A stretch of 64,000 bases of DNA from positions 186,001 through 250,000 of the forward strand of contig CAVWBB010000013.1 of the NCBI GenBank assembly GCA_963753115.1, written 5' to 3'. This DNA comes from Bog-473 sp963753115. GTDB lineage: Bacteria > Actinomycetota > Acidimicrobiia > Acidimicrobiales > RAAP-2. The notes under the pieces were generated by a model. It did not search any database. It was not told the DNA's origin and worked only from the letters and a program-made list of their open reading frames with translations. Positions within the stretch are counted from its first letter, which is position 1. Every line of letters starts with the position of its first letter. Below, one piece after another: positions 1 to 9,089 of the stretch. A program made the position numbers and the translations under genes.

Positions 1-1375
1 AAGACGAAACTTCATCGGGCGGTACAAGCCAACTGATCTGATCGACGACGCGATCGTCATCATCTGCGTCTTGGCGGCTGTCGCAGTCGTGATGGCCGGA
101 GCGATCTATCTAGAGTCCAAGTTCGGCCAGAGTCCGCTGGTGGCCGCAGCAATCGCCTTTGCCTGTCCCCCGTACATCACATCTTCATCACCGTCTTCCT
201 AGGGTCGGTGCGCCTGGTGCACCTAGAAAGATCAATCCCACTCCGGAACGACCCCTATTGAGGTGATCATTCCTGCGTTCAACGAGGAGCTCAACATCGC
301 CGAACTCCTCGGGACGATCGATACCGCGGCGGAGCGATACGAGGGCTCCGTCCGGGTGCTCAAGTGCGACGACGGATCCACCGACAGCACGTTCCAACTC
401 GAGTCCGGTGCCATGGCCGCCTTCCGCCACGCCACCGGAGAGGTTATCAAGGGCAACCACACGGGCAAGTCGGGCGCCCTCATTTGGCCCTGTCTCGATG
501 CTGCGCCGACTTCGTGTACCGGATTGATGCCGATTGTCTCTTCCACCCGGACTGCTTCTTGTACTCCGTGCCCCACTTCTTGGCAGATCTGAAAGTGGGG
601 ATGGTGGGGGCGTTCACGCTGCCGAAAGAGCTGTACGAAACGTGGATCGATCGAATGCGGATGTTCGAGATGATCGTCGGGTTCGGCATGGGCCGACCGG
701 CGAGTGATGTGGTGGACGGGGTGGCGTGCGTACCCGGTACGTTCACTGGGTTCCGGCGCGATGCAGCGATGGCCATCGGCGGGTTCGTCGAAGGCATGTA
801 CGGGGAGGACCTGGATTTCACGTGCGCCATTGCCCGGACTGGCTACCGCGTGGAAATCGACACACCGTCGGTCGTACGAGGACGTACCGAACACTCAGCG
901 GCAGTTGCGTATTAAGAGGAAGAGATGGAACTGGGGTGGGACCATGGCCTTCTCCCGGTACATTCCCGCTGCCACGGGGTACGCTGGCCCCCGCTTCTGG
1001 TTCTTCATGACGCGCAGTCGTTCAAACGTTTCCTCGTACCGTTGCACATAACGACGCTGGGCTATGTGATTGTCCTGGCGATTTTCAACCCGACGAGTCA
1101 TCTCAACTTGGCCCGGGTCCTCTTCTCTCCTCTTCAAAGCCGTTCCGGCGCTCGTCCAAGTCATTGGATACACGGTGTACTACGGGAAGGCGCGCCAGCT
1201 CGGCTGGCTTCCATTGCGCTACGGCTTCGTTCTGCTCAAGCACTACTACAGGTTAGAGGCGTTTCTCAGCTTCAACGCACGACCCGTGATGACCGACCGT
1301 GTCAGAGAAGCGCTCTACCCCGCGACACGGCCTCCGGCCCTACGCGAAATCGAGCTTACAGAGTCGTACTCCTAG
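1..1375 (+). pseudogene. Degraded membrane-bound family 2 glycosyltransferase
   Basis: The remains of a processive GT2 enzyme, which would use a nucleotide sugar to build a polysaccharide at the membrane. The 5' end is outside the window. Pieces lie in alternating frames: two N-terminal membrane segments (about 35-110 and 181-258), the catalytic start with IIPAFNEE and DDGSTDST (263 to about 500), then RIDADC, GTFTGFRR and GEDLDF (about 505-880), then a QLRIKRKRW acceptor motif (about 895-1010), a hydrophobic segment (about 1021-1125) and the C-terminus to 1375. At least five frame changes are needed to read through, so no full protein can be made from this sequence. The order of motifs is that of cellulose or hyaluronan synthase-like GT2 proteins. 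Sequencing error is possible but would need many indels in 1.4 kb. Confidence 0.8.
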
Positions 1376-2394
1376 TAGCCGAGCTGAGGAGCCAGAGCTT
1401 GAAGAAATGCCACGGCAACCTGAGGGTCCCGAGGACGGTGCCCCGTCCACCTGGAATATTGAGCCAGTACCCGGAAACCAGCGGCCGCGTCGCGTCATAG
1501 TCGCCCAGCAGCACCTGCGGCGTCACGACCTGGTGGGGTGCGGTAGTTGTCAAGCCCACCATGATCAACGCATGGGAATTGGTCGCCTGGGCCTGGCTCA
1601 CTGCGGACGAGACAAAGCTGTTGAACTCGTCGATGGCCTCGTCCTGTTGAGCCTGGATCTCCAGCACGTCGGTGTGCGGCGCCGCCTGCGAGGCGATTCC
1701 GATGCTGGTGTAGCCGTCGTACTTCGTTGCGTTCGTGAACGACGGGCTCAGCACCATGGACAGGTTCGCCGCCGGCGAGAAGATGAGGCCCAACCCGTGT
1801 TGATGCGCCAAGGTGTCTGCCTCTGCCTCGTAGGCGAACGGTTGGTGTTGCTGTGCGGCAGGTGTGGCCGGCCACATCTCGTTGTCGTACAGGACGAGCT
1901 TGATGTAGGGGGGTATCGAACCGGAGGTGATCGCACTTGCGAGCTGCTGGTAGTTGGCAAAGCTCATGACGTAGGTGGCATTTGGCAACGACGGGCTCTT
2001 CGCGGGGTCAGCGGCCTTCACGATCACAAAAGTCCGAGCGTTGTTGAAGAAATCCCCGAGCAGCACCGGCGACAGCCCTGCTCCGAGCAGGGCGGTGACA
2101 GAGAAAATTCTCCAGGAGCCAATAGGGCGTGACGTTGCCCACAGACGCCGGCAATTGGAACGCGGAAGCGGCTGGAGGCGTCGAAGGTGGATTCATGGTT
2201 GTGGGGGCCACGGCGGATGTTGAGGTGCTCGACGTGCTCGTCGTGGGGAGTTTCTCGGCGTGGGAGGACGGCGCCGGTCCAGTACCGGACGAACACCCGA
2301 AAGTCAGAAGGCCGGCGGCGACGAGTGTCACCGGCACGGCCACCATCCGTTGTGTCCATGTTGTTCTGCGCGTGTTGTGGAAGGGATGACGCAT
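1356..2394 (-). pseudogene. Frameshifted secreted lipoprotein of unknown function
   Basis: The N-terminus has a lipoprotein signal peptide: a hydrophobic stretch, then lipobox LTFGC at about residues 30-34, followed by a Ser/Thr/Pro-rich linker. This frame runs from the ATG at 2394 to about 2100. The rest of the protein continues in another frame, from about 2110 to the stop at 1356, with a mature domain of about 245 residues. That domain contains the segments FNNARTFVIV, YVMSFANYQQLA and IKLVLYDNEMW. One indel near 2100 separates the two parts. I do not recognise the family. It lies convergent to the ruined glycosyltransferase and divergent from the secreted propeller gene, in an envelope-related neighbourhood. 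ATG at 2346 is an alternative start. Confidence 0.6.
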
Positions 2395-2500
2395 CTTCTT
2401 TGTGTACTACAGAACGCCTCCAAGGATGCGTCGAGATCATGCCCACCACGGTCAGTTTGTCGCACTGTCGTATTCATTTGCATGGGAAAAGGGGTCGAAA

Positions 2501-5500
2501 ATGACGAAGATGAACTTGTCGAGAGTTCGCATCGTGTGCGCGGTTGTGGCCGTGTGCGCGGTAGTCTTCGGGGGGAGTTGGTCTCTTCCCGTGGGAGCGT
2601 CGAGCTCGGGGTACACGTGGCCCCAGTTCCACGGGAACCCCGGGCTCTCGGGAACGAGTGCGGACCCGACCATCTCGTCGGGCAACGCCACGACGTTGGG
2701 AGTGAAGTGGATGGCACAAGTGGGGGCCACAGAGGGATCTCCGGTCGAGGCATGGAACGCGTCCCTCGGGGAGCCTCTGGCGTACGTCGGCGACGAGGAC
2801 GGCTACATGAACGCCGTCAATGCCAGAACCGGGGCCATTGTGTGGTCGGTCCCGTTCGGATCCGCCTTCACGGCGACTCCGCTTGTGTCGGGATCGTCCG
2901 TCTGGGTGGCACCTCTGTCCAGTGGCCGCATCTACAAACTCGACGCAGCGACCGGCGCAATTCAATGTGCGGTCAAAGAGGTCGGATCGATCCAGGGCTC
3001 GCCGGTCGTGGCCACCCTTCCGGGTGGTCAGACGCTCGCGTACTTCGCAACATTGGACACGGGAGCCACGGACGGGAGCGTCTATGCCATCAATACGTAC
3101 TCATGCGCGACGGTGTTCGCTTGGAACGGCAGCGCGGCGTTTTCGACGCACGCCGGGATCTGGAGCCCGATCAGTTACGGCGTTGATGCCGACGGCGTGC
3201 CCTTGGTTCTCTTCGGCAGCGCGGATCCCGATTCCAGCGAGTACGCAATCAACGCAGCCACCGGATCATTGGTCTGGCGGTACTTCACCAGCAACCCCCT
3301 GGGGGAAGATTGGGACATTGGAGCGGGATCGACTATCTCCGCACCGGGCGTGAACGGGTTCGCCGACGGCGTCGCCTACTTCGACGGGAAGGATGGGGTC
3401 TTCTATGCGCTGGACTTGACCACGGGTGCACTGATCTGGTCCTGGGACTTCGGGAACGAGGCCAACACCGACGCTCTTTCGACGCCGGCCCTGAACGGCT
3501 CCACGCTTGTCTTTGGCGACAATGGGGGCATCTCCGCCATCGATGCCGTCAACGGGAGTCTGCTCTGGCGGTACAGCACGGGGGGCGATACGGTGAATTC
3601 GTCGTCGGCCATCGTCGGACCTCCGGGTCAGCAGGTTGTCGCCTTCGGCACGCTCAGCGGGGTGGTCCACGTCGTGTCACTGGCCACCGGCACGTCGCTG
3701 TACTCCTACAAGACGGGTTCGTTCATCACGGCATCGCCGGCAGACTTCGACGGAACTCTGCTCATCGACTCCGCCGACGGGTTCCTCTACGACTTCGGGC
3801 TCGGCGGTGGGAATGGGGCAGCGCCGACCACGGCGGTGACGGTGCCCGCGAACGGCTCCACTATTGCCTACCCGTCGGGAGAGCTCAGCATCAGCGGGAC
3901 GGCCACTGCGCCCGACGGCGTCCGAGCAGTCTCGGTAGAGATCCAAGAAGATGGGACCTCGGGCCCTTGGTACAAGGCCACGACCAACAGCTTCACTCCT
4001 GGTCTGAGCGCCACCGACGCCACAATCGGGTCGCCCGGCGCAACGTCGACGACATGGTCGCTCACGGTTCCGGTGCCCGAGCAGGGAGCGTCGTACCTGG
4101 TGGATGCTGCTGCAGTCAATGAGGACGGGATCGCCGACACCTCGAGCGGATCCGGCAAGGCGACGGCAGCCGCATCAAGCTTCACTGTTCGCGCAAGCCC
4201 GAGCGCGCCGGTAGTGAGGCCGGCCGGCGAATGGGTCCCCCCGGGAAGTCCACTCACGGTCTCGGCCAGCGGGTTCCAGGCGGGGGAGCACGTGACGTTT
4301 ACTCTTCCGGTCAACGGCGGTGGCTCGGAGGTGCTGGGGACTGCGACGGCAAACGCCAGCGGATCAGCCGGACCGGTCACGGGCACCGTACCTTCCAACG
4401 AGCCGTTCGGGCCTCAAACCATCACGGCGACGGGAGCCTCCTCGGGCAGAGTCGGTGCCGCAGTCGTCACGATCTCGAACAGCTCTCCGCAGCTCGGGTA
4501 CGGGCCGCAGCGGCTGGGGTTTGAGGGCAACGACAGCGTCATCTCCAAACACCAGGCGGTCGGTGCGTCCTACTTCAGCCAGGCCTGGGCGGTGACCGCG
4601 GGCGCGGCGATCACCTCCCAGCCTGCGGTCGTCGACGGTGTCGCCTACTTCGGCGACTCGGGCGGCGTCTTCCACGCCGTCACGGTGTCGGACGCCAAGA
4701 GCAGCTGGACGGATTCGATAGGGAGCGGCTTCTCGTCGTCACCGGCGGTTGACGGCGGCAGCGTCTTCGTCGGCGACCAGGCTGGAACCGTTCTGGCGCT
4801 CAACACCGCGACCGGATCCAGTGAATGGTCCCGATCGCTCGGGAGCAGCATCACGTCGTCCCCGGCGGTCAGTGGAGGGATTGTCTTCGTCGCTTCTTCG
4901 GCGAGGCTCTACGCGCTCAGCGAGACGACCGGTGCGGTCGTGTGGTCCGACGCACTGGGTGCCGCGACGGCGGCCAGCCCCAGTGTCGACTCCACTAATG
5001 ACGTCGTAGTCATCGGTGACCATTCGGGAGTACTTCACGCCGTCTCGACGTCCAATGGGCAGGTCCTGTGGACCCACGCAACCAACGGACAGCCCTTCGT
5101 TGCGGCGGCGACATTCGAGGATCATCTGGTCCTGATCGGCTCCGAGAACGACACGTTCTATGCCGTCGACGAAGCCAGCGGAAAGGTGACCTGGGCGCGC
5201 GCAACCGGTGGTCCCATCGTCTCGTCGGCGGTGGTCACCCGCGGGGGTGACGTGGGTGTCGGGAGCGGAGATGGCGACGTGTACAACTTCTCGATCCCCT
5301 CGGGAAAGCTCGACAGCACACAGTCGGTTGGATCACCGATTGACGGTTTGACGGGGACCAATGGCATCTACATCGTGGCCACGTCTGCCGGCCTCTCGCT
5401 GCTGCGAGGATCGGGTGGCACCAGGGTCGACTGGCACTATGCCAAGGCGGATACGTTCGTCGCTCCGGTCGTCATCTTGAACGGAGAGGTATTCGCGGCA

Positions 5501-5554
5501 GGCGCAGATGAGGTGCTTCGGGCCTTCGTCATCCCTGGCAATGCCGTCTATTAG
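2501..5554 (+). CDS. Secreted double PQQ-like beta-propeller protein
   Basis: An exported protein of about 1017 residues. The ATG at 2501 is chosen over an upstream in-frame codon at 2402 because AAAAGGGG (2487-2494) sits 6 bases before it and a signal peptide follows (hydrophobic residues about 11-28, cleavage near 34-36). The mature part starts with WPQFHGNPG and has repeats of the YAVDAASGKVTWARA type, typical of BamB/PQQ-dehydrogenase-like blades. Propeller 1 spans about 40-435 and propeller 2 about 663-1017. Between them are two Ig-like segments (about 446-560 and 567-655). No catalytic residues of PQQ dehydrogenases were recognised, so an extracellular binding or structural role is more likely. 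The substrate is unknown. It precedes two hydrolase genes. Confidence 0.82.
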   Translation: MTKMNLSRVRIVCAVVAVCAVVFGGSWSLPVGASSSGYTWPQFHGNPGLSGTSADPTISSGNATTLGVKWMAQVGATEGSPVEAWNASLGEPLAYVGDEDGYMNAVNARTGAIVWSVPFGSAFTATPLVSGSSVWVAPLSSGRIYKLDAATGAIQCAVKEVGSIQGSPVVATLPGGQTLAYFATLDTGATDGSVYAINTYSCATVFAWNGSAAFSTHAGIWSPISYGVDADGVPLVLFGSADPDSSEYAINAATGSLVWRYFTSNPLGEDWDIGAGSTISAPGVNGFADGVAYFDGKDGVFYALDLTTGALIWSWDFGNEANTDALSTPALNGSTLVFGDNGGISAIDAVNGSLLWRYSTGGDTVNSSSAIVGPPGQQVVAFGTLSGVVHVVSLATGTSLYSYKTGSFITASPADFDGTLLIDSADGFLYDFGLGGGNGAAPTTAVTVPANGSTIAYPSGELSISGTATAPDGVRAVSVEIQEDGTSGPWYKATTNSFTPGLSATDATIGSPGATSTTWSLTVPVPEQGASYLVDAAAVNEDGIADTSSGSGKATAAASSFTVRASPSAPVVRPAGEWVPPGSPLTVSASGFQAGEHVTFTLPVNGGGSEVLGTATANASGSAGPVTGTVPSNEPFGPQTITATGASSGRVGAAVVTISNSSPQLGYGPQRLGFEGNDSVISKHQAVGASYFSQAWAVTAGAAITSQPAVVDGVAYFGDSGGVFHAVTVSDAKSSWTDSIGSGFSSSPAVDGGSVFVGDQAGTVLALNTATGSSEWSRSLGSSITSSPAVSGGIVFVASSARLYALSETTGAVVWSDALGAATAASPSVDSTNDVVVIGDHSGVLHAVSTSNGQVLWTHATNGQPFVAAATFEDHLVLIGSENDTFYAVDEASGKVTWARATGGPIVSSAVVTRGGDVGVGSGDGDVYNFSIPSGKLDSTQSVGSPIDGLTGTNGIYIVATSAGLSLLRGSGGTRVDWHYAKADTFVAPVVILNGEVFAAGADEVLRAFVIPGNAVY

Positions 5555-5679
5555 TGCCGTGACGCCCACCATTTACCCGGCCCTCTCGTCGCAGCACCAC
5601 GGGTACGTACGTGCAACTCGATGAGTCAAACCACTGGTCATTCAGTCGATTGACCTCCGCTAGCCACAAAGGAGACAAC

Positions 5680-7002
5680 GTGAACGTCATCTTCATCTCG
5701 ATGGACACGCTGCGAGCAGATCGTCTGGGCTGCCTTGGTTACGATCGTGGGCTGACCCCGAACCTTGATCGCATCGCGGGCGAGGGTTCGCTCTTCACCA
5801 ACGCCTTCGCGTCGGACATTCCGACGCAGCCGTCTCACACGGCCATCTTCACCGGGAGGTTCGGGGTCACGACGAACATCGTGTCGCATTTCCATCCGGC
5901 GGCTAGCCTGGACGCTGACTTCTCGTGGTTGCCGACGATCTTCCGGGATGCTGACTACGCGACGGGAGCGGTCGACCATCTCTTCGCAATGAAAGACTGG
6001 TTCCTGCGGGGCTATACGGACTACATGCCGCCTCCGGGCCGGTCCCGGTCGCCGGGCTCGGTTATCGTTGACATGGGGACCCAGTGGCTGGACGAGCATC
6101 GCAAGGAGGCGTTCTTCTTGTTCTTGCACTTTTGGGACCCGCATATCCCGTACCTCCCACCCCAGTCGTACAAGAACCTGTACGGAGGCTCCTCGGCATT
6201 GCATCGAGACCCCCTCATCTCGGAGAAGCTACGGAGCAGGCCTACGTACCCCCTGTTTGCCGAGAACCTGTACAACCATCTCGACATCATCCCCAGTTTG
6301 GACTACATCTCCGACCTTTACGATGCCGAGGTCGCCTATCTCGATTACGAGATCGGTCGACTCTTCGAATATCTGGAAAGGGCAGGGCTCCTGGACCAGA
6401 CCATGGTCGTCCTCTTCGGCGACCACGGGGAGAACATGACCGAACACGATGCATGGTTCGACCATGCCGGTCTGTATGACTCGGTGGTCCATGTCCCCGT
6501 GATCATCTGGGCACCCGGATTGGTGCCGGAGTCGGAAGTCACGGCGCTGATCTCCACAATCGATGTGAAACCGACGGTGCTGGACTTCCTCGACATGCCC
6601 GCCGTGGACGGTCTCGACGGGTGGACGCTTCGGCCGTTGACGGAGGGAAGCAGCACTCAGGCCCGTGACGCGGTCTTTCTGAGCGAGTGCACCTGGCAGG
6701 CGAAACGGGGCGTTCGCACGTCGGATTGGAAGTACATCCGATGCGTCGACCCGGGTGTGTATCCGAGGGACGGGATCGAGGTCTACGACCTCAGGATCGA
6801 TCCTGCCGAGCAGGTCAACCTGGCCGCGGAGCGGCCGGACATCGTTCGGCAAATGGACGCGATGCTCGTGGACTGGCTGAGTGAGCGGCTGGACGGCCGG
6901 CCGGATCCGATGGATGAGGTCGTGACCGCGGGGCTGCCGGCCGTCCGCAGACTCAATGACCTGATCGCAGAGTTGAACGCCGAGATCCCACACCATGCGT
7001 AG
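5680..7002 (+). CDS. Sulfatase/alkaline-phosphatase-fold hydrolase with Thr at the nucleophile site
   Basis: A 440-residue member of the sulfatase fold, predicted to cleave a sulfate or phosphate ester. The GTG at 5680 is chosen because AAAGGAG lies 5 bases upstream and the family core starts at once (ISMDTLRADRLG, with metal ligand D9). The second metal motif is GDHGEN at D248-H249. The formylglycine motif of true sulfatases (C/S-x-P-x-R) reads T49-Q-P-S-H here, with no Cys or Ser to modify. In lipoteichoic-acid synthase and relatives a Thr serves as nucleophile, so this may be a phospho- rather than sulfo-hydrolase. No signal peptide is visible, so it is probably cytoplasmic. It is followed by a second, canonical paralogue. 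Confidence 0.85.
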   Translation: MNVIFISMDTLRADRLGCLGYDRGLTPNLDRIAGEGSLFTNAFASDIPTQPSHTAIFTGRFGVTTNIVSHFHPAASLDADFSWLPTIFRDADYATGAVDHLFAMKDWFLRGYTDYMPPPGRSRSPGSVIVDMGTQWLDEHRKEAFFLFLHFWDPHIPYLPPQSYKNLYGGSSALHRDPLISEKLRSRPTYPLFAENLYNHLDIIPSLDYISDLYDAEVAYLDYEIGRLFEYLERAGLLDQTMVVLFGDHGENMTEHDAWFDHAGLYDSVVHVPVIIWAPGLVPESEVTALISTIDVKPTVLDFLDMPAVDGLDGWTLRPLTEGSSTQARDAVFLSECTWQAKRGVRTSDWKYIRCVDPGVYPRDGIEVYDLRIDPAEQVNLAAERPDIVRQMDAMLVDWLSERLDGRPDPMDEVVTAGLPAVRRLNDLIAELNAEIPHHA

Positions 7003-7091
7003 CGGTTCGCGTTGCCGGTATTAGCCTGGGGGAGCCACCGGCTCAGGAGTCGGTGGAAACGTGACGTACGTTGTCGTGGAGTGTGACGGGC

Positions 7092-8534
7092 ATGCGGATC
7101 ATCCATTTCGACATCGACACGCTTCGAGCTGACCACCTCGGTTGCTATGGCTACGTACGCCCAACCAGTCCGGTCATGGATGCCGTCGCCGCGGACGGCG
7201 TCAGGTTCGACAACGTGTACGCGTCCGACCTTCCTTGCCTCCCGTCACGAACGGCTCTCAGCAGTGGGCGGTTCGGCATACACAACGGGGTCGCCGGGCA
7301 CGGCGGGACCGCTGCCTCTCCGTTTCCGGAAGGAAGTGACAGGGGCTTCCGGAGCCGGGATGCTGCCGAGACCTGGTGGAGCACGATGCAGGACGTCGGT
7401 ATCTGGACCGCCTCGATCAGTACGTTTCCGGAGCGCCACTCGGCGTACCACTTTCTTGCTGGCTTCAACGAGTCGTACAACCTGGGTACTCGTGGCCTCG
7501 AGACGGCTGATCAGGTCGCGGAGGTGGCGCTCGATTGGATCGGTCGAAACTCCAGCCGTGAAGATTGGTTCCTCCACGTCCACATGTGGGATCCCCACAC
7601 GCCGTACCGGACACCCGACTCCTTTGGTGACCCGTTCGTCGGCATGCCGATGCCGGGATGGCTCGACGAGGAGGTGCGGGAACATCACTGGAGCCTTCCT
7701 GGACCACATTCTGCGCAGGAGATCACGGGCTTCGGTCCCCATGCACGTTGGGGCGCCTTCCCACGCCAGCCGCTGGTTGCCCATGACATGACGCAGGTGC
7801 GGCGGATGTTCGACGGGTATGACACCGGAGTCCGCTACGTGGATCACCACATAGGTCGCATCCTTGGCCGCCTCGTCACACTCGGGATTGAGGACGAGGT
7901 CGGGGTGATCATCACCGCCGATCACGGAGAGACGCTCGGCGAGCTGGGCATCTACTGCGATCATCAGACTGCCGATCAGCATGTCGCGCGGGTACCCATG
8001 ATCATCCGATGGCCCGGCCTGGCGCCCGGGGTGGACGATTCGCTCCACTACCAAATTGACGTGGCGGCGACCCTTCTCGAGCTCAGTGGAGGCAGTGTCC
8101 CGAACCGGTGGGACGGGCAGTCGTTCCGGTCTTCACTCGATTCGGGAGAGTTTGCGGGAAGAGAAAGCCTGATCCTCACGCAAGGCGCGTGGACCGCTCA
8201 GCGGGCCGTGCGCTTCGACGATTGGATCTGCATCCGGACGTTTCATGACAGCTATCACGGGTTCCCCGACATCATGTTGTTCGACCTCGCGACGGATCCG
8301 CACGAGCAGGACGACCTCTCGGAATCGCGACCCGAGGTGGTGCAGGTCGCCATGACCCTCCTGGAGGAGTGGAAGCAGTCGGCCGTCGCTCTCTCCCCTT
8401 CGGGCGTGGACCCGCTCGACACGGTGCTGCAAGAGGGAGATCCCTGGCACGCACGCTGGCGCCCAGCCGAGTACGACGAATGGCTGGCGCAGACCGGCCG
8501 GGCCAACTGGGTGAGCCGAGTGGTTTCCGACTGA
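7092..8534 (+). CDS. Sulfatase with canonical Cys formylglycine motif
   Basis: A 480-residue type I sulfatase-family protein, predicted to hydrolyse sulfate esters. It starts MRIIHFDIDTLRADHLG, so ATG 7092 is preferred; a TTG at 7071 would add seven unconserved residues. The modification motif C49-L-P-S-R is intact and would be converted to formylglycine. Metal ligands follow at ADHGE (D277-H278). The C-terminal part (FDLATDPHEQDDL) is the usual sulfatase tail. The preceding gene is a paralogue with Thr at the same position, 89 bases upstream, so the two are probably co-transcribed. No sulfatase-modifying enzyme is seen in the window. No signal peptide is apparent. The substrate is unknown. 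Confidence 0.87.
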   Translation: MRIIHFDIDTLRADHLGCYGYVRPTSPVMDAVAADGVRFDNVYASDLPCLPSRTALSSGRFGIHNGVAGHGGTAASPFPEGSDRGFRSRDAAETWWSTMQDVGIWTASISTFPERHSAYHFLAGFNESYNLGTRGLETADQVAEVALDWIGRNSSREDWFLHVHMWDPHTPYRTPDSFGDPFVGMPMPGWLDEEVREHHWSLPGPHSAQEITGFGPHARWGAFPRQPLVAHDMTQVRRMFDGYDTGVRYVDHHIGRILGRLVTLGIEDEVGVIITADHGETLGELGIYCDHQTADQHVARVPMIIRWPGLAPGVDDSLHYQIDVAATLLELSGGSVPNRWDGQSFRSSLDSGEFAGRESLILTQGAWTAQRAVRFDDWICIRTFHDSYHGFPDIMLFDLATDPHEQDDLSESRPEVVQVAMTLLEEWKQSAVALSPSGVDPLDTVLQEGDPWHARWRPAEYDEWLAQTGRANWVSRVVSD

Positions 8535-8678
8535 GCCTTTGCAGATCTGCGGGCACCAACGGCTGAGCCCGCCCGGGGTCTCTGGTGACTGCCGAGGGCA
8601 GCGGAATGACGTCGGTCCCGGTGGTGAGGCAACCGGATGGAACCGCAGGGGAGACCGGCGGCCGAGTGAGTCGACGGC

Positions 8679-9089
8679 CTACTCCTGCACCAGCTCGATG
8701 AGCGTGCCGAACGACGTCTTGGGATGCACGAAGGCCACCGTGGTGCCTCGTGAGCCGGGTCGCGGCGCCTCGTCGATCACCCGGCCGCCGGCGTCCTTGA
8801 TCGCCTGCAGGGCCACGCCGCAGTCGTCGACGCGGTAACCGATGTGGTGCAGTCCTTCGCCCTTGTTGGCGAGGTACTTGGCCACGGGGGAGGTGTCGTT
8901 GATGGGCGTGAGCAGCTGCACATAGGAGTCGGCCACCTTCAGCAGGGCCTCCTCCACGCCGTCGGACTCGACGCGCTCGCGGTGATCCACGGTGGCGCCG
9001 AACACCTCGGCGTACCAGGCGATGGCGGCCTCGAGGTCGTGGACCGCGATGGCCACGTGGTCGATCTCGGTCAGCAGGGAGTCGCTCAC
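8679..9089 (-). CDS. mce: Methylmalonyl/ethylmalonyl-CoA epimerase
   Basis: A 136-residue vicinal-oxygen-chelate protein that interconverts the 2R and 2S forms of methylmalonyl-CoA and ethylmalonyl-CoA. Expected metal-ligand positions are visible: His in IDHVAIAV near the N-terminus, His in GLHHIGYRV mid-protein and Glu in LIELVQE at the end. The GTG start overlaps the TGA stop of the upstream crotonyl-CoA carboxylase/reductase gene (GTGA), so translation is probably coupled. This pairing fits the ethylmalonyl-CoA pathway, where the Ccr product must be epimerised before Ecm acts. It converges on the second sulfatase gene. Confidence 0.93.
   Translation of the reverse strand: MSDSLLTEIDHVAIAVHDLEAAIAWYAEVFGATVDHRERVESDGVEEALLKVADSYVQLLTPINDTSPVAKYLANKGEGLHHIGYRVDDCGVALQAIKDAGGRVIDEAPRPGSRGTTVAFVHPKTSFGTLIELVQE

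Noticed and set aside
1..8534. Antiviral defence system or secretion island in the accessory left end
   Set aside because: The genes are a glycosyltransferase remnant, a lipoprotein, a propeller protein and sulfatase-fold hydrolases. No nuclease, NTPase, toxin or reverse-transcriptase motif was seen.
8535..8678. Terminator between the second sulfatase and the epimerase genes
   Set aside because: Only weak stems (for example CCGGT with ACCGG) and a short GCAGATCTGC palindrome are present, without a U-run. The evidence was too thin to list as a feature.
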